In this document: positions 49,519 to 62,049 of the stretch, piece after piece
Layout of the letters: each line of letters begins with the position of its first letter
Position numbering within the stretch: the first letter of the stretch is position 1
NCBI RefSeq assembly: GCF_000002985.6
Contig: NC_003284.9
Location: 9,796,001 to 9,860,000 of the forward strand
Direction: 5' to 3'
Origin: Caenorhabditis elegans
Lineage: Eukaryota; Nematoda; Chromadorea; Rhabditida; Rhabditidae
DNA length: 64,000 bases
The notes under the pieces: generated by a model
What the model was told of the DNA's origin: nothing
Seen by the model: only the letters and a program-made list of their open reading frames with translations
Databases searched by the model: none
Position numbers and translations under genes: made by a program

Positions 49519-51290
49519 CCTGAGGTCTTCCGGAATTTCTCAAATCGTAGGAATCGTCATTTGTCATTATTTCCTACTTTTGCTTATTTGAGTGGCAAAT
49601 CTTTAATTAAAATTAAAGATAATGTCAAGGATTTCAGCTAAAACAAGTTTGGCTTCTTTTAATTGAGTTTAAGACGGAAAATTAGGATGTTGGAATTGCT
49701 GTACTTCACCGTTTGAAAATAAATAAGGCAGCAATTTTTGAATTAGATACCGTGAATTCTCAAATTATACGACGTTTTAAACTAGCTTTTCAGAGTTTTA
49801 CTTTGAAAATAATAATTCCGAATACTGTTTGTCTCATAGAAATGGAACAAACATCTATCGATTTCTGAGCATCTTATTAACGACTCATTTCACTGTATTA
49901 GATTTTTGTATCCCACTCTTGGTGCTTTTGAAACATTTGCACTTCTCCTCCCGCGTGCACTTGACGATGGATTTGATAGCGAAATTGATGGTGATCAATT
50001 CTGATAGACATGCAATCAACGTGTTGATCAGACAGCATGAAAAGACAACATTCAGATAGATATTGGATCCCGCCCTCTGTCTTATTCGTGGCCACCCCGA
50101 GCGGTGGGAGGCTGAGTCTTCTGTGTGTGTGACGGGAGGAGGCATACGGTAGTTAATTGTTTTCGGACGAGGGCCAACAATCTGAGAGGCGGAGTCACAA
50201 AAAGAATAGCACCCCTATTGCACACTTTCTTTTCACTTTTGATTTCTGTGCTCTAATTGGGGATACTACTTTTCTATGCTTTCCAGACGATGGTAAACTT
50301 CTAGAGCGGCCAGTTTTCACAATGGCTCTTTTTGTTTTATGGCTTGAGCATCATTTCCTGTTCTCGAACTTGCCAGTTAGTAATAAGTTAATAAGCTAAT
50401 GAGCCGGACGTACCCAATAAAAGTGTAATTTCAAGAGTGTGGAAAATGAGGGACTCAAAAATATTTGTGATAATTGTTGCGTCGTAAAACTCTCTACGCC
50501 CCGTTTTGGCTCTCATCACATAATGACATAATTACTTTCTTGTGGGTTGGTGGTAACAGACAAGTTTCAAAAGGAGAAAGCCAACCTCACAACTCTAAAC
50601 AATTATGTTTTGTTGGCTCGAATTCCAACAATTCCAACAATTCTCCTTCCTCACCACTACCAACTTCATTTAGTTCCAATTTCCCCCGTTTGAGTTGATG
50701 AGACGTTGATTATTTTGGTGTTGTTGCCACTTCTTTCATTGTTTTTGCTTTTTGGCGCCTCTTTGACACCTCCCTCTCATCCCATCTGAATCAGCTAATG
50801 ACGATATTGGATAAAGCTATAAACGGAGATCGATGTCACGTGGCAATAAATAAAGCAAGGTGCTAATGTCATTAAGGATTGCAATAAGCGCGTGGTGTTA
50901 TATTGGTCAACACATCTGCTTATAAGGGGCTCCTCCTTTTATTTTCCAGCAATGATTCCTACCGTAAACCCCATCTGATTTTTTGTTTGCTTTGCAATTT
51001 ATCCTATCCTTAAGCGATGCGCACCACTTCCCGCCTTCTTATACTTCCTGTCGCCGTTTCATAGAGGCTCATAGAGCTTTGACTATTAATTACAAGAGTA
51101 TCCTCTCCGTCGCTCCGTTTTCTCTAAATCCCTTCTTTTGCTCAATTATTATTACGGTAACATATGTTGTTACGCATTCAGTGTTCCCTCATCCTTTGCA
51201 GATTATTTTTATGATCAATTCTCTCTAATCCGTCGTAATGAATCTTTTCTCAAAGACATTGATTATTTTATTACAGATATTATTAGAACA

Positions 51291-53113
<1,823 letters not shown>

Positions 53114-53929
53114 TGACCGCATAACATCACTTCCTTTTCCGCGGTGACAGAAATACCCACCGTCATGTCTACAATGCATGCCTTAAACCGTGCCTTAAAG
53201 ATAGGCAAGACCTACTTTGCCATAAAAGTTACTGTGACTCCACTAGAGAGGTTGCCTTTCGAACAAAGTAGGCATGCTTTGTAGACACGTATGTGGGCAT
53301 TTTTGTCTTACTGTATAATACTTATCCCTCCCAAAACCTAGTCTCTAAACCAGCCAATAAGTCATTTCACAAAATTGTTAATTACCATTGAGCCTACCAA
53401 AATTGAATGATTCCTTCACACCTCTTGATTGGCCTCAAAAACAATGCTCAACATTCAGTTATTAGTCCGGTTCCAACAAAAAAAACTATATGCAATTCCA
53501 CATTCCTGAACTTGTTCCCCATTTCTTTCACATTGTGTTGTGGGCTAATTCGCTTTTCATTTTGCACATTTTCTTTATTCGTTAGCAAACTGTTTTATTA
53601 ATCATCTAAAGTTGCAAAATACATGTGATCTCTTTAAAAATGAATAGGTTAAAAACTTAAATGTTTAGCGCCACTTGTTTATATTTCCTTATGTCATTCT
53701 CCCTGTTTTTATGTTTCCCAATACACTAGCTTTTGCTTGTAATTTTGCTTACAGAAACAATTTTTTTTTAATTTACTGTAATAAATAATAATGCAAACAT
53801 TAATATTCATTGTTAATTATTCTGCGAAAAAACTGTAATCAGCATGTAAACAAAAGAGAAATTGAATTAAAATACAAATTGCAAATCCTTTGTAGTCATA
53901 AAATTGTAGTTCGTAAAAACTTAAAAACG
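53114..53929. other. 3' region of vab-15 and intergenic DNA
   Basis: This holds the vab-15 3' UTR. The first 170 bases contain two approximate copies of the AAGTAGGCATGC / GCATGCCTTAAAC type (near 53174-53215 and 53260-53290) that could pair. The rest is AT-rich with no gene. Confidence 0.35.
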
Positions 53930-54250
53930 ATGTTTAGCCAATACTTTAGTCACCATTTAAAATTGTTTCGTTTCCTAAGTATTACGCTTTTCACAATATT
54001 TTATGGACTAACCAGTTTTGAAAAGCTACAGTACCAACTTCTTTTGCCAATTAATTATAAGAAACTTGGTAAAAGAAAAAACTACCTAATAACAGTTTCA
54101 GACGACTGTAATTTAACTTGGAAACGCTGTCCTGTTGATAATAAATCTTGCGATTGGCATATTGGTACTATTTCCGGCCAATCAAAAAATGAGTCACTTC
54201 GTTCTTCCACAACGTCAAACTGTTTGAAATGTGAATCAGCAAAACGATAA
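53930..54250 (+). CDS. Orphan ORF: possible small secreted Cys-containing protein, 106 aa
   Basis: This single uninterrupted ORF starts at ATG 53930 and stops at 54248-54250. The frame is open back to 53810 without another ATG. After a short basic start (MFSQYFSHHLKLFR) there is a hydrophobic stretch FLSITLFTIFYGL that could serve as a signal peptide or anchor. The remainder has five Cys (in DDCNLTWKRCPVDNKSCDW and near the end in NCLKC), several potential N-glycosylation sites (NLT, NKS, NES) and a basic tail. I recognise no family. It is unusual for such a length to be open in DNA this AT-rich, but there is no clear promoter or trans-splice site, so a chance ORF remains possible. Confidence 0.3.
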   Translation: MFSQYFSHHLKLFRFLSITLFTIFYGLTSFEKLQYQLLLPINYKKLGKRKNYLITVSDDCNLTWKRCPVDNKSCDWHIGTISGQSKNESLRSSTTSNCLKCESAKR

Positions 54251-54606
54251 AATAAATCGAAGCGCCTCATTACTTACTCGCCTCATTTGCGACACAGTGA
54301 AATTAAAGATCGATGTTAAAATTCCTTGAAATACCATCTTATTTTTTCAATATTCTAAAAGTCACGACACGTTGATTAGCAATAACATTTGACTCCTCTT
54401 ATCACCGAAACTCAACATTTCACAGCTCTTTCTCAAATTCTCGATTTCTCAACTTCTCACAAACGTCCATAATCTATCTGTCAAACATTGGTTTTATCGA
54501 ATGATTAATGCAACGTTGAGTGTTCAAACAAACGAGTCGTATAAAAAGGAGGTACAATATCTAAAAGAACGCAGTACTGCAAACCGTCTTCCATCTATCA
54601 TCAACC
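54251..54606 (+). promoter_or_regulatory. lec-8 promoter region
   Basis: This holds CTTATCA at 54398-54404 (the reverse of TGATAAG, the intestinal GATA-factor site) and a TATA box at 54540. The mRNA leader before the ATG at 54607 contains ATCTATCATCAACC. No gene is seen between the orphan ORF and lec-8. Confidence 0.45.
54540..54547 (+). promoter_or_regulatory. lec-8: TATA box of lec-8
   Basis: TATAAAAA lies 67 bases upstream of the start codon. The tandem neighbour lec-7 has the same octamer 56 bases before its ATG. Confidence 0.55.
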
Positions 54607-55261
54607 ATGCATACCATTAATAGCCCGGTCAGTTAACTTTCTAAAACTTTTATCATACCATGTTATAGAAATAATAAAGTTATACTCTTCAGGATGTTCC
54701 AAGCGCTCATGCTATCCGTGAGCAACTTCGTGCTGGATCTGAAATCCATGTCCGTGGTCATGTTACCCACAAGCACCACAAAGACTTTTCTGTAGAGCTT
54801 CTCTCTGGACCCCATATCGTTCTTCACGTCAACTTCCGTTTTGAGCATGACCACATTGTTGCAATGAATACTTGCACAAACGGAGCATGGGGAGCCGAAA
54901 TCCGTCACCACAACCCGCTCAAGCACCACGATCACTTTAACCTCTCCATCCATGTTCACGAAGGATACTATCATGTAAGCGATGCAATCATCGAAAAGTT
55001 GGAATTATGATAACATTTCAGATCTCTGTGAACGGAGAGCACCTCGCCGACTTCCCACACCGTTTCCCAGTTGAATCAGTTCAAGCAATTGGACTCAAAG
55101 GAGCCGCGCATATCGATGAGATCTCTTTCTCTGGATTTGAATTTGGAGTTGACTGGAACTCTCAACATGATTTTGGACATGCTGGCTACAATTCCTATGG
55201 TACTGAAACCTATGTTGCTCCAGTTTTCCAAGAGACTCACTCCTACAACGCCTACTTCTAA
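54607..55261 (+). CDS. lec-8: LEC-8, single-domain galectin with intact sugar-binding residues, 3 exons, 180 aa
   Basis: This is a beta-galactoside-binding lectin. The exons are 54607-54627, 54693-54974 and 55022-55261, all joining at phase 0, giving 180 residues with one carbohydrate-recognition domain. The key residues are present: H52, N54 and R56 (in HVNFR), N66, W73, E76 and R78 (in NTCTNGAWGAEIR). The strand motif VHEGYYHISVNGEHL and the FPHRFPVESVQAIGLKG segment are typical. The protein is His-rich (HHNPLKHHDH). There is no signal peptide, as normal for galectins. The C-terminal tail of about 30 residues beyond the domain ends HSYNAYF. An upstream GATA site suggests intestinal expression, in line with the reported role of LEC-8 in glycolipid binding in the gut. 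It shares its first intron position with lec-7. Confidence 0.92.
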
Positions 55262-55319
55262 AGATTTTGTAAATTGTGTCAGTATGAATTATTGTTCTTT
55301 TAATTCTGAGTGATTCACC

Positions 55320-55325
55320 AATAAA
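55320..55325 (+). terminator. lec-8: AATAAA poly(A) signal of lec-8
   Basis: AATAAA lies 59 bases after the stop codon at 55259-55261. Confidence 0.6.
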
Positions 55326-55736
55326 CATTCAATTGGATTTTTTTAAAGCAACATCAAATCAGAATAAATAAAGATATGTGTTGAATAGCGAACTTTGAGT
55401 TCTTGTAAATTAGACTCGCAATTTCCCAAAACAACCAAATTTTAAAATGAGACGTCTTGAAAACATTTCAGAAAAAAAAGTTACCACAGTTCCACGTTTA
55501 GAACAATGCCCATTCTGGCTGAAAATTCACATTACAAAGTTCGACCTTTCGGAAATGAACATTTATGGAAATTTTTTTACTGCACATGGACGTAGTTCAC
55601 TACGTGTTGTTCAGTAGGTTAAGGTGTTTTTTATGTCAACGGGTCCACAAATTTAGTATTATTTTGTCCATAGATACAATTCAAGATATGAACCGAAAGT
55701 AAGTGATTTCTTTCCAATGGAAAAATCTTTCAAATT

Positions 55737-55787
55737 ATATACTCAAAACCAACGCAAAGAAAATATACTCGAAACCAACGCAAAATG
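55737..55787. repeat. 26-bp near-perfect tandem duplication
   Basis: Two copies of ATATACTCRAAACCAACGCA plus AAGAAA or AAATG lie head to tail (from 55737 and 55763), with one A/G difference in the shared core. No function is apparent. Confidence 0.75.
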
Positions 55788-56176
55788 TAATTAGAAACTG
55801 GTTCATCGTTATTCAACAGCTAGAAACTTTCAAATTCACTTTTACTTCGAAATCTGAAACCACCTTGCCAGCATCTATTCCGTTTTCGAAATGTTTCCTT
55901 ATCATACAGTCTAAAAAGTCAAAATACAAAAACCCTAAACGACATTCGCACCTTATGATTGCGTAATGCAAACATCTCAAAAATGCCCGAAAGTCAGTTC
56001 CATTCCAGCAACAAAGTTCTATTTTACTATTTCGGCAACAGGCAATTCTTGAGACGATGACTAAGGTCGAGTAAGAAAAGATCAAACATTTTCAAATAAT
56101 GTTGACACACAGCTCGACGATGATGACAAAAAGTAAACATGGTTCGCAACCGGGAGCACAAAAACAAGGTGAAAAG

Positions 56177-56184
56177 TATAAAAA
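56177..56184 (+). promoter_or_regulatory. lec-7: TATA box of lec-7
   Basis: TATAAAAA lies 56 bases upstream of the start codon, the same octamer and nearly the same spacing as in lec-8. Confidence 0.5.
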
Positions 56185-56232
56185 GTGAGAAAAAAATGGT
56201 TAAGTTAAGTTGAAACAACTATTCGAGACAAC

Positions 56233-56909
56233 ATGTATGTTATTGAAAACCCGGTAAGTAGACTGTTTTGTAAGTTTTTCAGTGCCTTGAAATTTTTCAG
56301 AAAGTTCCGAGTGTGTATCAAATTGAGGAAAACCTAAAAGCAGGCGTTGAAATTGAAGTAAATGGAGCTGTTTTGCATGGGAATGACAGGTATTCGAATT
56401 TTCAGTAGTTTGGCATAATTGTTTATTTATTTTCAGGGATTTTGCAATCGAACTTCTCAGTGGTACCAATATAGTTCTCCATGTTAAATTTGAGTTCAAT
56501 GGAGAACATTCAATTGTTTTGAACAGTCTAATAAATGGCGAATGGGGCCCTCAGCTCCGACATAGCCACTTTCTCAAACGTCATGATCCTTTCCATGTCA
56601 GAATTTATGTTCACGAGGGATACTATAATGTTTGTTTGGTATCAGTTTTCACTGAGAATTATATTATTTCAGATAACTGTGAACAGTGATCTATTGGTTG
56701 AGTTTGATCATCGGTTCCCGGTCGTAGCAGTGCAAGGAATTGGAATCAAAGGATCAGTCGATATTGAATCAATTGTGTTCAAAGGATATGAGTTCAAAAC
56801 AGAGTGGAAAAAGCGTCATGCAATTGTAAATGAGGCCGTGTGTGAAGCATATGATACCGTGACAAACGCTCCATCAGTTGTTCAAATTGAGGGAACTCAA
56901 CATTATTGA
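56233..56909 (+). CDS. lec-7: LEC-7, galectin with degenerate sugar-binding site, 4 exons, 179 aa
   Basis: The exons are 56233-56253, 56301-56389, 56437-56629 and 56673-56909, giving 179 residues. It aligns with LEC-8 without gaps through the core of the domain: LLSG at 43-46, H52, W73-G74, R78 and VHEGYYN. It is a tandem duplicate of its neighbour. Three of the usual sugar-contact residues are changed: position 54 is K instead of N, 56 is E instead of R, and 76 is Q instead of E (HVKFE and WGPQLR). H52, N66, W73 and R78 remain. It probably binds galactosides weakly or has a different ligand. It has one more intron than lec-8, splitting exon 2 after residue 36. The order relative to vab-15 and the degenerate site are why I call it lec-7. 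Confidence 0.87.
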
Positions 56910-56973
56910 TTAGCTATATGTATACCATTAACTTACTATTCCTGAAGAAACGTATTATATGTTTTGTTTCCTG

Positions 56974-56979
56974 AATAAA
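56974..56979 (+). terminator. lec-7: AATAAA poly(A) signal of lec-7
   Basis: AATAAA lies 65 bases after the stop codon at 56907-56909. Confidence 0.6.
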
Positions 56980-59289
56980 TACACATATCAAAAGTTTTGT
57001 TATAAATGTTATTATTCTAGTTATCAGAACCTGATATAATGAAATAAAAAGCAGGAATAAAACTTACATGTTTGGTAGATCGTGAGCTCGCAAGCTAATT
57101 GTCAAAACTACAAAAGCAATGTAATTTTCATCTGTCATAAACAAGCGCTAATATTCAGAAAAGCAAACAACAATAAAAAATGCGAATATTTTTCGTAGCT
57201 GTACATAGTACTACTATGACAGTAGTAGCCCAACATTTTTCATGGATTAACTCTCCGTAATTAGCTAATATTTTAATTTTTTCAAAGTCTTGTTTTATTC
57301 AGTCTAAGAAATAATTATTCCGAAGTATAAAAATTCAGAAAGGAGTCAAGTTTTTGTTACAAAAAATGTTTAGCATTTTGGAACAAAGCTATTACAAAAA
57401 ACTACCAAAATTGTTTTGGCATGTTTTATTCTTCCATTTTTAGCTCCCAGTCACATTATACTTCATCGGGCAAATTATAAAGTTGCTTGCACATGAGATT
57501 CAATCATTTTAAATATTCAGATCAATACTAAACATAATAATTGTTTTTAATCATTGCTTACAACAGCCGAACAAATTATTTCTCTGTGCTTCAGTATTGA
57601 ATGAGGGTCTCACTTTCTCAATTAGACAAACTTGTAGTAACTCAAAATAATGAGGAATAATGTCATTGAAAAATGACAGATCGATGTTCATTTTTCTCAA
57701 AACGTCATGTTGGTTTTTCCAACTTTGGTTTGTAGCTACCCCGTCGAAGAACGGATTCGATTGTAGCTTTTTGTTTGCTTTGTTCCACTTTCTTACATTT
57801 TCTTTGCACTTTTGAGCTATTTCTGCACTTTTCCGTTCTCACTTTTATTACCCGCATTTAAAAAAGGTATCTTTCTTAATTGAAAGTCACCATAAAGTGC
57901 AATCCGCTAGACCACAAAATAAGGCGGCAACAAGGAAAAATTCATTAGTCTACTACAACTACTGCTCATTTTTCAAGTACTACGCCTTCCAACTTGTTCA
58001 TTCAATCCTCCACTCTTTCAACTTTTTCCATTCTATCTTAACCCGAATAGAGGAAATGGTAGCGTGAGCGTTTTTGTCTATTTTGTTTTGTTTTTTTATA
58101 GTCTAGATCGCAATTCATTTTGTGAATGCTATGTTAGCCTTCTAACCTCACTGCGGACCAAGTGCGTGTAGAAGAAAAAAAGGAATCAATTCATTTCCGA
58201 CATCATAAATCATGCCTCAAAATGTATCCCCCAATTTTTATGCGGTCTCTATGCGACCTCTTTTGTGTATTCTCTTTTTCTCATCAATTTTTTTATAAAG
58301 CAAAAAACATAACAGAACCTCCTTATCCATTTCATACTGCTCCATCTCTTCCTTTCTCATCTTTCCATTTTATATCTCGATATGCAAAGAGAGGTAGAAA
58401 TCAAGATTTTTGATCTCATCATATCTGTGATCTTCCAACATCTCTCACTCACGCCTCTTAATAGTTTACTAAGAGAACGTTCTTTAATTTTCAATTTAAT
58501 CTCTCATAGAGTATAATGTCTGCCGAAATGGGATGCACATGCATAGTTCATTCAATTTTGAATTGCACCCATAAGGCGAAAGAAAATTGGGTTTCAGAAG
58601 GGAGAAAACTTATTCCCGGTTTGCTGAGTTTACCAACTTTTTCCCCAAAAACTTTTATTTGCTTTGTCTTCCAAATACCGCTGATGGAAGCAATGATGTC
58701 AGTGTTGAGACGCCTATTGGAGAAATCGGGAACATTGTGTTTTTAATTTATTATTAGTATTCGTAATTTTCATTCTCAAACTTGCATAACTGATATGGCT
58801 TGTCAAAAATGTCTTTTTTAGTTTTTTTTAAACAAGAATTTGAAAATAGTTTAGTTAATATCATAATGAACATGTCTCGACTAAGTCAATTGCAATATGA
58901 CCTACAGATAAAATATAAGTTTTGTACTTGTCGAGGTTCCACAAATGATGACCACAAATAATGATTTCTCCCTTATTAGTTTTTTCCACTTGTGACTAGA
59001 AATGTTTATCTGAATCTCTTAAGTTCGAGATTGCCTTGTTTTTCATGGCAATAAAACTCAAGACGACAAAACGAGACAAGATTTGAAAGGCAATAAACGC
59101 AATTAGGAAAACACTTCAGCCGGTTAGATTCCCATTTAGCTTGTGAATCTCTAAAGCATCAACGAAACAAATATTTCAGGAACAACTTTAAAGATGACTT
59201 AACTGTTAGAAAGCAAGTGAAAATTGCTACCTTGTTGATGATGTTTTTCAAGACAACTTGAAAATTTAAAGGATCATTAACGGTCTGGA

Positions 59290-59605
59290 CTATTGGGAAC
59301 GATTCAATCCAAAAAATGCAATTTCGTAATGGGAATCTTTAACAAAACGATGTTATAGTGTTTTTTAATTATCGAAAAATTACACTATTTCAACCAACAT
59401 CTCAAATTTTGCCAACTTCTCCGTATCACAGATTTACAAAATTTGAAATTTTAGCTAAAATCGGTGTAATTTTTTCGAAATTTTGAACCGCCATAAAAAA
59501 TTTTGAAAAAAATTTGAGCAGTTTCCGTTCATTTGGGCACAATTTGGGTCTATACGTTCATAATCGTCCAAACAGTTAGTCTTCCTTTAAACAACAATTG
59601 AGTTT
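59290..59605. repeat. Copy of a degenerate dispersed repeat
   Basis: This copy contains GAACCGCCATAAAAAATT, then GGGCACAATTTGGGTCTATA, and ends CAAACAGTTAGTCTTCCTTT. Related segments occur at about 455-650, 12900-13075 and 28850-28965, all in the same orientation. It is probably an old transposon-derived family; no terminal inverted repeats or coding remnants are visible. Confidence 0.5.
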
Positions 59606-60954
59606 TTTTTTGATTGACGGAGTGATTTTTACCTTAAATGAGAAAATATATGAAGTATAGAAGACATACATAATTCACTGCTCCAGTGTCATTTAAATTT
59701 ATTCATTCGACGTCTCAAAAGTTCAAATCAAAAAAATATTAGTTTGTAACTAGTGACTAACATCTTTTCTTTTTGGATTTCAACTTTTTGTTAAGCTTTG
59801 CACAGAGTGTCTCTACAGTATCTTAGTTCTGCCTTTTGTTTGTTAAATTAACCTTTTTGATTTTTAAAAGTTACTCGACATCATCTATTTCTGTGTCTCT
59901 TTGCAGGCTCGAACTGCAAACTGTACGTCAAGTATCAAATAAAAAGATTGAGTAAACTTGATCTTAGCTCAAAGTTTGCTTGGCTGACTAACTTAAAAAA
60001 GTAGTGCTACCGACTGGTAAATATGTTCTCATACATGTGCTCTATATAACGCAATGATCATTTCACATTCACTTTTATTCCCCCTTACAACATTTTTCTT
60101 GTCATTTTTTTTCAAATATAACCAGCCAGAAGATCTTCTTCACGCCTTCATGACATCCACTCAAGTGTCATTGAAATTCAACGCTGAAGCAGAAATGAAG
60201 CAGAGCTCCGATAGCCTTTCATTTTTTTGTCAATTTTTAGCCACGCATATCATAGTGTTTTCACACACAAGCTAGTATTTTTTTCACTTTTCTGAAAAAA
60301 AAAGCTAAATTATATTTTCCCTTACTAAGCCTTTTATAATTTGTTCCCTTCATCGCTCCACCAAATGAATTCAGAATATAGGATTTCTTTATACACACAG
60401 CTCTCCAATTTCCTAACCTGGGAGGCTGCGGACCCGATTGGGATTTGGATTTGGGTCGGGCGACCAGAAACAAAAAACACAGAAGGCCGTCGTTTCCATC
60501 ATTCTCTCCTCGCCTCATTTGTTTATTTCAACTTACAACCAACCCGAAAAACTCTTCCTCGTGTCCCATCGTCCCTCATGGCCTGGTTTTTCTTTGTTTC
60601 CTTTTTTGCAAAAAACAAATAGATCTGCGTGAACTTTGAATCTGAGAAAAGAAACAACTTTCAGCTATTATTCATATCGTTTTACCCCACACTTTGTATT
60701 GTTTCCACTTCAATTATTTTCATGGACATAACGTTCCAGATGTAATGTATGTGCATCCGAGAACAAGTTTCTCTTCTGTCTTTTCTTTTCCACTGGCCTC
60801 TCCCGTCGTTTTATGCGTTTAAAAGGGAGTTGGAGCAAAAGCAGTTTGTATTTGTGTTCTCTAAAATTTCTTTGCCTCGAAATGCTCTTCCATTTTTAAT
60901 TTCTAGTTGTTTTTTACAGAATGATCTTAATCTGAACAGTCGAAGATTTCAAAA

Positions 60955-62049
60955 ATGTATTATCTCTTTGTTGGATTTCTCGCTCCTGCAATCCTAATTC
61001 TTATTCTTGGACTGTTCGCCTGCTTGAAAAAAACTACAAGTACCAGATTTGATGACAAAGACTATCAATCAATTTACTCAACTGATGAGAATCAAGTGTA
61101 AGTGTAGTTTAAGTGTTGAAGAAAAAATCGAATATGCACCTATAATAAGATTAGAACACACTTTAAATGTCTCTGATTCATCAATTTTTATGAACAACGT
61201 AATACATACATGACATGTTTGTAGAATGCCATAATATATTTTTGAGAATAATCAATTTAGACAAATGATAAGTTAAGAAAAATCCTAGCTGACTTATTTC
61301 AAAGCATTCATTTCAAGGGTGATACGATCCTCGTATAAAACTATTACTCATTGTCAGTCTGCCATTGTGCTCCAGTTCTGAAATATATACGGTGGTCAAA
61401 ATGTCGTTATATCAAATGTAATTTTAAAAATAAGATACAAAATTTTTTTAAAAATAGTCTTATCGCATTTTTTTTTCTTTACACATTTCCTCAATATATG
61501 TCGACGCAGAAAAATAATTGTCTATCAGTATAAAGTTTGGAATATCTCACAATAAGAATAACAATAAAAATATTGTAACTATAACAATAACTTTGTTCCA
61601 ACCTATCGATATTTGTTTATACAAAGAATTCGAAATGTGAAAGGTTGATTTTAAACGTTTTAAACATTCGAACTATAAAACTGGATTAATTATACCAAGG
61701 TTGAAAACACAATCTTTCCAGAAGAATCCGCATGCCAGCCTATGATTCCCGAGGCGTCAATAGTTATCAAATGATTTACGAAAACCAGCATTTTGTCGAC
61801 TACAAACATCCTCCAACGTATAACGAAGTGATTCGCCATATCGCTAATACCAAGTAAGCACTATACATGTTTTCAATATGACCGTCAACAATGTATATAC
61901 GACGTCAAAACATTCTCTTGCACGGATCTTCTCAAATTCAATTAAATTTTTTTTTCTGCAGACCTCCGAGCCGCCACTTGCCTCCAAACCAGCCGCGGAT
62001 ACTGGAACGAGGAGTGCCGCATCAAAAACAACAAACAACAATTTATTAA
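60955..62049 (+). CDS. Small single-pass membrane protein with a PPTY motif, 3 exons, 120 aa, function unknown
   Basis: The exons are 60955-61097, 61722-61853 and 61962-62049. They join in phase to a 120-residue protein. Residues 3-23 are strongly hydrophobic (LFVGFLAPAILILILGLFAC) and are followed at once by KKT, the pattern of an N-terminal membrane anchor with the rest in the cytosol. The remainder is polar, rich in Tyr, Pro and Gln. It contains PPTYNEV (a PPxY motif that binds WW domains, for example of Nedd4-type ubiquitin ligases) and, near the C-terminus, PPSRHLPPNQPR. Several Tyr are in acidic contexts (DDKDYQSIY, DYKHPPTY). The splice sites are good (GTGTAAGTG, TTTCCAG, CTGCAG). I do not recognise the gene. 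Similar architecture is seen in small adaptor proteins that recruit ubiquitin ligases to membranes, which is only a suggestion. Confidence 0.75.

Larger units (their letters stand above)
42034..51290. other. 9.2 kb gene-free region upstream of vab-15
   Basis: The phospholipase gene points left and vab-15 points right, so both promoters are here. I found no convincing gene; the ORFs (for example 45421-45612 - and 49829-50145 on both strands) lack splice context or resemblance to a family. Base composition is uneven. AT-rich stretches dominate 42500-46000. Less AT-rich, motif-dense blocks lie at 46300-46760, 47640-47760, 49430-49560, 50040-50200 and 50750-50960. Such blocks around a developmental homeobox gene are likely enhancers, but this is inference. 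Confidence 0.5.
55262..56232. other. Region between lec-8 and lec-7
   Basis: It begins with the lec-8 3' UTR (AATAAA at 55320-55325). At 55447-55617 a 56-codon ORF and, at about 55673-55698, a short stretch bounded by CATAG and GTAAGTG could be remnants of a further gene. A 26-bp near-perfect tandem duplication starts at 55737. The lec-7 TATA box is at 56177. Confidence 0.4.
56910..60954. other. 4 kb gene-free region between lec-7 and the PPTY membrane protein gene
   Basis: The lec-7 poly(A) signal is at 56974-56979. A 7-bp-arm inverted repeat TACTACT-ATGAC-AGTAGTA lies at 57209-57227. The region 57700-58500 is pyrimidine-rich with runs of CTTTCC and TTTTCT. A dispersed repeat copy occupies about 59290-59605. 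ORFs at 58516-58746 and 60054-60639 lack support. A GC-richer patch is at 60410-60500 (TTTGGGTCGGGCGACC). I see no gene. Confidence 0.45.

Noticed and set aside
49829-50145. Overlapping + and - strand ORFs of 76 and 86 codons
   Set aside because: They overlap in antisense, have no splice signals joining them to a neighbour and resemble no family. They lie in the presumed vab-15 control region.
58516-58746. 76-codon + strand ORF
   Set aside because: It is an isolated frame with no family resemblance and no clear trans-splice acceptor immediately upstream. Too weak to call a gene.
60261-60639. Overlapping ORFs on both strands
   Set aside because: They coincide with a GC-richer patch. No splice structure or recognisable domain is present.
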